The notes under the pieces were generated by a model, which was not told where the DNA came from, did not search any database, and was given only the letters and a program-made list of their open reading frames with translations. Below, one piece after another: positions 60,600 through 64,000 of a DNA stretch of 64,000 nt. The translations under genes were made by a program, and so were the position numbers. Numbering within the stretch: the first letter of the stretch is position 1; every line of letters begins with the position of its first letter. The stretch is from Novosphingobium sp. 28-62-57. GTDB lineage: Bacteria > Pseudomonadota > Alphaproteobacteria > Sphingomonadales > Sphingomonadaceae. The stretch is taken from positions 124,001 to 188,000 of the forward strand of contig NCGO01000001.1 in assembly GCA_002256985.1 (NCBI GenBank), read 5' to 3'.

Positions 60600-62534
60600 T
60601 CAATCGACCTTCTCAACCCGCACCAACAGCGCCTCAACCTGCACCTGCGCACCCGCAACCGCATTCAACTCGGCCACCACACCATCGAACGGCGCGGTCA
60701 AGGCATGCTCCATCTTCATCGCCTCAAGCACTAGCAACTTCTGCCCCTTGGTCACAGCCTGCCCCGCCGCGACATCGACAGAAATGACCTTGCCGGGCAT
60801 GGGCGAGAGGATTGCGCCGTCACCCATATTGGCAAGGCCAGCTCCTCTAACTTCGCTGATTGTGATGCGATGCGTTCTGCCAAGGCTAGATGAAAAGATG
60901 GCATTGCCTACCCGTTCAGCCGGGAAATAACGTCCATGGTCTTCGTGGAGGGCGAAGAACAAGTGGCCGGTTTTGGGCTGGCCATCCACGCTGAGCAAGA
61001 CCTTGCCATTGTGGTCTGCATTGAGACGGAACCCCGTCAAATCATGCGGTATATCGGGAGACACGAACAGTTCGGCCGCATGTGTCAATGACGCCCGGCT
61101 TGGTCCATTATCGTCATAAACAACGTCCGGGTGTTCTTCGATGAACGCGGTCGATAGCTTTGCCTTGTCGAAATCGCGTTCCAGCAACAGGCCGTGGAGC
61201 ATGGAAGCATTCGTTTTGACAGGCCAGCACCGGACAGACCCGGTCGCGTTAAGAAGCCCGCTTATCGCCCTCAATCGATCCGGCGCGTGAACGATTAATT
61301 TCGCGAGCATCGGGTCATAGAACGGGGTAACTTCGTCACCTTCTTCAAAGCCAGTGTCAACGCGAAGTCTCGCGTCTTGCTCGTTCCAGTTCCAAGATCC
61401 GTCTACAGCTCGATACTCATACGGCTCAAACTTCTCCAGAAGGCGAAAGTATTCAAGCTTCCCAGTGCTGGGCAATGATCCTTTCGTCGGATCTTCTGCG
61501 TAAAGCCGCGCTTCAATCGCATGGCCACGGATTGATAACTGCTCCTGCCGCCGCGGCAATGGTAGACCGGATGCCACACGCAACTGCCATTGCACCAGAT
61601 CAATCCCGGTGATCATTTCGGTCACCGGATGTTCCACCTGCAACCGCGTGTTCATCTCCATGAACCAGATGCGGTCGGCGCGCAGGCCTTCCGACCCGTC
61701 AGCGATGAACTCGATGGTGCCCGCGCCCTCATAGTCCACCGCCTTGGCCGCGCGCACCGCTGCACTGCACACCGCCTCGCGCATGGCCTCGTCCATGCCG
61801 GGGGCAGGGGCCTCCTCGATCACCTTCTGGTGCCGCCGCTGCAGCGAACAATCGCGCTCGAACAGGTGGACGACATTGCCGTGGCTGTCGCCAAACACCT
61901 GCACCTCGATGTGCCGGGGCGAGAGGATGTACTTCTCGATCAACACCCGATCATCGCCGAACGAGGACGCCGCCTCACGACGGCATGACGCCAAAGCCTC
62001 GGCAAAATCAGCGCTGGCCTCAACCCGCCGCATCCCCTTGCCGCCGCCACCGGCCACGGCCTTGATCAGCACTGGGTAGCCGATCGCATCAGCCTCGGCC
62101 TGCAACCGCTCCGGCGACTGATCCTCGCCCAGATAGCCCGGCGTCACCGGCACGCCGGCCGCAATCATCCGCGCCTTGGCCGCATCCTTCAGCCCCATTG
62201 CGGTGATAGAGGCGGGCTTCGGCCCAACCCACACCAGCCCGGCATCGATCACGGCCTGCGCAAATTCGGCGTTCTCCGAAAGGAAACCATACCCTGGATG
62301 AATTGCCTCCGCGCCCGTAGCCTTGGCCGCTCCAATGATCCTGTCCCCGCAAAGATAACTCTCCCGCGCAGGCGAAGGCCCGATATGCACCGCCTCATCG
62401 GCAGAGCGTACGTGCAGCGAATTGCGGTCAGCATCGGAATAAACCGCCACCGTGCGGATGCCCATGTTCCGCGCCGTGCGGATAACGCGGCAAGCGATTT
62501 CGCCACGATTGGCGATTAGGAGGGATTGGATCAT
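60600..62534 (-). CDS. mccA: Methylcrotonyl-CoA carboxylase alpha subunit
   Basis: A 644-residue biotin-dependent carboxylase subunit. The N-terminal biotin carboxylase part shows SLLIANRGEIACRVIRTA, the ATP-loop KAVAGGGGKGMRRV and EMNTRLQVEHPVTE. The C-terminal carrier domain ends with LEAMKMEHAL, whose Lys carries biotin. It carboxylates biotin for transfer by MccB to 3-methylcrotonyl-CoA in leucine breakdown. Between about 60841 and 61560 GC falls to roughly half, against about 70-75 percent upstream in the gene, so the middle seems of different origin. It overlaps the small membrane gene by four bases. Confidence 0.9.
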   Translation of the reverse strand: MIQSLLIANRGEIACRVIRTARNMGIRTVAVYSDADRNSLHVRSADEAVHIGPSPARESYLCGDRIIGAAKATGAEAIHPGYGFLSENAEFAQAVIDAGLVWVGPKPASITAMGLKDAAKARMIAAGVPVTPGYLGEDQSPERLQAEADAIGYPVLIKAVAGGGGKGMRRVEASADFAEALASCRREAASSFGDDRVLIEKYILSPRHIEVQVFGDSHGNVVHLFERDCSLQRRHQKVIEEAPAPGMDEAMREAVCSAAVRAAKAVDYEGAGTIEFIADGSEGLRADRIWFMEMNTRLQVEHPVTEMITGIDLVQWQLRVASGLPLPRRQEQLSIRGHAIEARLYAEDPTKGSLPSTGKLEYFRLLEKFEPYEYRAVDGSWNWNEQDARLRVDTGFEEGDEVTPFYDPMLAKLIVHAPDRLRAISGLLNATGSVRCWPVKTNASMLHGLLLERDFDKAKLSTAFIEEHPDVVYDDNGPSRASLTHAAELFVSPDIPHDLTGFRLNADHNGKVLLSVDGQPKTGHLFFALHEDHGRYFPAERVGNAIFSSSLGRTHRITISEVRGAGLANMGDGAILSPMPGKVISVDVAAGQAVTKGQKLLVLEAMKMEHALTAPFDGVVAELNAVAGAQVQVEALLVRVEKVD

Positions 62535-62914
62535 GATCGGCGCAGCCTCTGCGCACCATCAATTATGCGCCAGCCCAAGAAAATCCATATGAGTGCAGGT
62601 AGAAATACTTGCCAACCAGAGGCTTCAGATATTGCTAAGCCAAGTGCTAAACAACCAATCACGCCAAGCATGTAGAATCCTAGGAGAAACGCAGGAACCA
62701 GGGCGAATTTTTTACGCTTATAAGCCGACGTAAAAAGTAAAGTTGCAGCACCTAGGATAGTGAGCACGCCCCCGTTGGTTGTCTTCATGTTTTCCACAAC
62801 TAGAAGATACAGTCCGTAACCAAGACCGATAATTGCAGGTAGGACAACAACCCCAAGTCTCTCGGCTGACCGGATCGCATCATCAGTATGCTCGTTCAAA
62901 TTTGGTCGTTCCAT
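62531..62914 (-). CDS. Small hypothetical membrane protein between mccB and mccA
   Basis: A 127-residue protein with three or four hydrophobic segments (VVLPAIIGLGYGLYLLVV, GGVLTILGAATLLFTSAY, FALVPAFLLGFYMLGVIGCL, VFLPALIWIFLGW) and a charged N-terminus. No family was recognised. Start ATG 62914 is eight bases after the mccB stop, with GAGGGA as ribosome site. GC is about 40-45 percent, far below its neighbours, and it interrupts the usual tight mccB-mccA order. It looks like an acquired gene. Confidence 0.65.
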   Translation of the reverse strand: MERPNLNEHTDDAIRSAERLGVVVLPAIIGLGYGLYLLVVENMKTTNGGVLTILGAATLLFTSAYKRKKFALVPAFLLGFYMLGVIGCLALGLAISEASGWQVFLPALIWIFLGWRIIDGAQRLRRS

Positions 62915-62922
62915 TGCATCCC

Positions 62923-64000
62923 TCACATCCGAAACACCCCAAACCGGGGCGCCTCCGCAATCGGTGCCTGCAAACACACCTCCAACGCCAGCCCCAGCAC
63001 ATCGCGAGTCTGCACCGGATCAATCACCCCATCGTCCCACAGCCGCGCCGTGGCGTAATAGGGATTGCCCTCATCCTCATACTTCTGCCGCACCGGAGCC
63101 TTGAACGCCTCGGCCTCTTCCGGCGTCCACTTCGCGGCATCGCGATGCACCGTGGCCAGCACCGAAGCGGCCTGCTCCCCACCCATCACGCTGATCCGCG
63201 CATTGGGCCAGGTGAACAGGAAGCGCGGCTGATAGGCGCGCCCGCACATGCCGTAATTTCCCGCGCCAAAGCTGCCGCCGATCAGCACGGTCAGCTTCGG
63301 CACTTGCGCCGTCGCCACTGCCGTCACCAGCTTTGCGCCATGTTTGGCAATGCCTTCGGCCTCATACTTCCCACCTACCATGAAGCCTGACACGTTCTGC
63401 AGGAACAGCAAAGGAATCCGGCGCTGGCAGGCCAGTTCGATGAAGTGCGCTCCCTTCTGCGCGCTTTCGGAAAAGATCACGCCGTTGTTGGCCAGGATCG
63501 CCACCGGCTTGCCCCAGATATGCGCAAATCCGCAGACCAGCGTGGAGCCGTACAGCGCCTTGAACTCGTGAAACTCCGAGCCATCAACAATCCGCGCAAT
63601 CACCTCATGCACATCATATGGCGCACGCACGTCCTCCGGCACGATCGAATACAGATCCTCCGCCGGATAGAGCGGCGGCCTTACACCACCTCCGTTCGTG
63701 TCGAGCGAAGTCGAGACACGCTTCTCGACGTCGCTCGAAGCGAACGGTGAAGAGAGATGCGAAACGATATCCCGCACAATCGTCAGCGCATGTTCGTCAT
63801 TGTCGGCCAGATGATCGACCACGCCGATCTTGCGTGCGTGAAGATCGCCGCCCCCCAGCGCCTCGGCAGAAATCTCCTCACCCGTCGCCGCCTTCACCAA
63901 CGGGGGACCTGCCAGAAAAATCGTGCCCTGTTCGCGCACTATCACCGATTCATCAGACATCGCCGGAACATAGGCCCCGCCCGCCGTGCAAGACCCCATC
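62923..64000 (-). CDS. mccB: Methylcrotonyl-CoA carboxylase beta subunit, 5' end outside the window
   Basis: The last 359 or so codons of the carboxyltransferase subunit; the N-terminal part lies beyond the window. Crotonase-fold blocks are clear: [75 protein letters not shown] and [16 protein letters not shown], ending FGVFRM. It transfers carboxyl from biotin to 3-methylcrotonyl-CoA. Between DIVSHL and [11 protein letters not shown] there is a stretch [19 protein letters not shown] encoded by a palindromic repeat (63692-63747), where homologues have a shorter, unrelated linker. The frame remains open, so the protein is probably functional. Confidence 0.92.
   Translation of the reverse strand, partial: MGSCTAGGAYVPAMSDESVIVREQGTIFLAGPPLVKAATGEEISAEALGGGDLHARKIGVVDHLADNDEHALTIVRDIVSHLSSPFASSDVEKRVSTSLDTNGGGVRPPLYPAEDLYSIVPEDVRAPYDVHEVIARIVDGSEFHEFKALYGSTLVCGFAHIWGKPVAILANNGVIFSESAQKGAHFIELACQRRIPLLFLQNVSGFMVGGKYEAEGIAKHGAKLVTAVATAQVPKLTVLIGGSFGAGNYGMCGRAYQPRFLFTWPNARISVMGGEQAASVLATVHRDAAKWTPEEAEAFKAPVRQKYEDEGNPYYATARLWDDGVIDPVQTRDVLGLALEVCLQAPIAEAPRFGVFRM
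63692..63747. repeat. Palindromic repeat inside the mccB coding region
   Basis: Imperfect arms 63692-63715 and 63724-63747 (CCGTTCGTGTCGAGCG... and its mismatched complement) form a hairpin. Bases 63692-63719 equal 60489-60516 exactly. The element is read in frame on the minus strand as VSTSLDTNG and neighbouring residues. Confidence 0.85.

Noticed and set aside
2071-63747. CRISPR array
   Set aside because: The repeats at 2071, 59031, 60489 and 63692 are isolated palindromes of different subtypes, kilobases apart, without regular spacers or cas genes.
1-64000. Prophage, transposase or integron genes
   Set aside because: No integrase, transposase, phage structural gene or inverted-repeat-bounded element was found; the only mobile-type signals are the short palindromic repeats.

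Overview
The window is GC-rich chromosomal DNA from an alphaproteobacterium, most likely a sphingomonad close to Novosphingobium or Sphingobium. The grounds are the codon style, two TonB-dependent receptors, a membrane-bound cytochrome-type urate oxidase, and palindromic intergenic repeats of the kind common in sphingomonads. The genus assignment is inference. There is no phage, insertion sequence or CRISPR array. One tRNA gene (anticodon CAT) is present.

Layout. 2-2929: the end of a DUF1552 gene, an exported ankyrin-repeat protein, a cytochrome c' and a cytochrome b561. 2902-5420 (minus): a sugar-nucleotide-type epimerase, a purine phosphoribosyltransferase and a LysR regulator. 5534-33911 (plus): a very large purine nucleoside catabolic locus. 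34200-43553: ferredoxin reductase, then a minus-strand cluster (PepSY membrane protein, DUF2271, DUF4198, ApbE, alpha-hydroxy-acid oxidase) divergent from a siderophore-type receptor, TonB and a PiuC-like hydroxylase. 43695: tRNA-Met. 44034-54607: a cellulose synthesis operon with a fused BcsAB, plus BcsC, BcsD and the GH8 cellulase BcsZ. 54630-60037: two FAD proteins, a nitroreductase, a pirin and a LysR regulator. 60012-64000 (minus): a MaoC dehydratase and methylcrotonyl-CoA carboxylase genes of leucine breakdown, the last one cut by the window end.

The purine locus reads as one complete pathway. An outer-membrane receptor, a secreted adenosine-deaminase-like enzyme, two secreted phosphorylase-fold nucleosidases and a secreted nucleoside hydrolase would turn nucleosides into bases outside the cytoplasm. 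Two NCS2-type permeases would import the bases. Adenine, guanine and 8-oxoguanine deaminases and XdhABC would give urate. PuuD, UraH and UraD would give allantoin, PuuE and an AllC-type enzyme ureidoglycine, an aminotransferase oxalurate, and HpxWXYZ-type enzymes oxamate and oxalate. Almost all genes from 13798 to 33911 overlap by a few bases. The HpxX/AtzG-like small subunit, normally a separate gene, appears to be fused to the end of a bile-acid-symporter-family transporter. A two-part motif with a fixed 13-base spacer occurs before both halves of the locus and is the best candidate operator.

Other notable points are a palindromic repeat read in frame inside the carboxylase beta subunit, a DUF2271 protein carrying an ApbE-type flavin attachment motif, and a mosaic base composition inside mccA. 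All calls rest on reading the sequence and on remembered family features; no database search was run.
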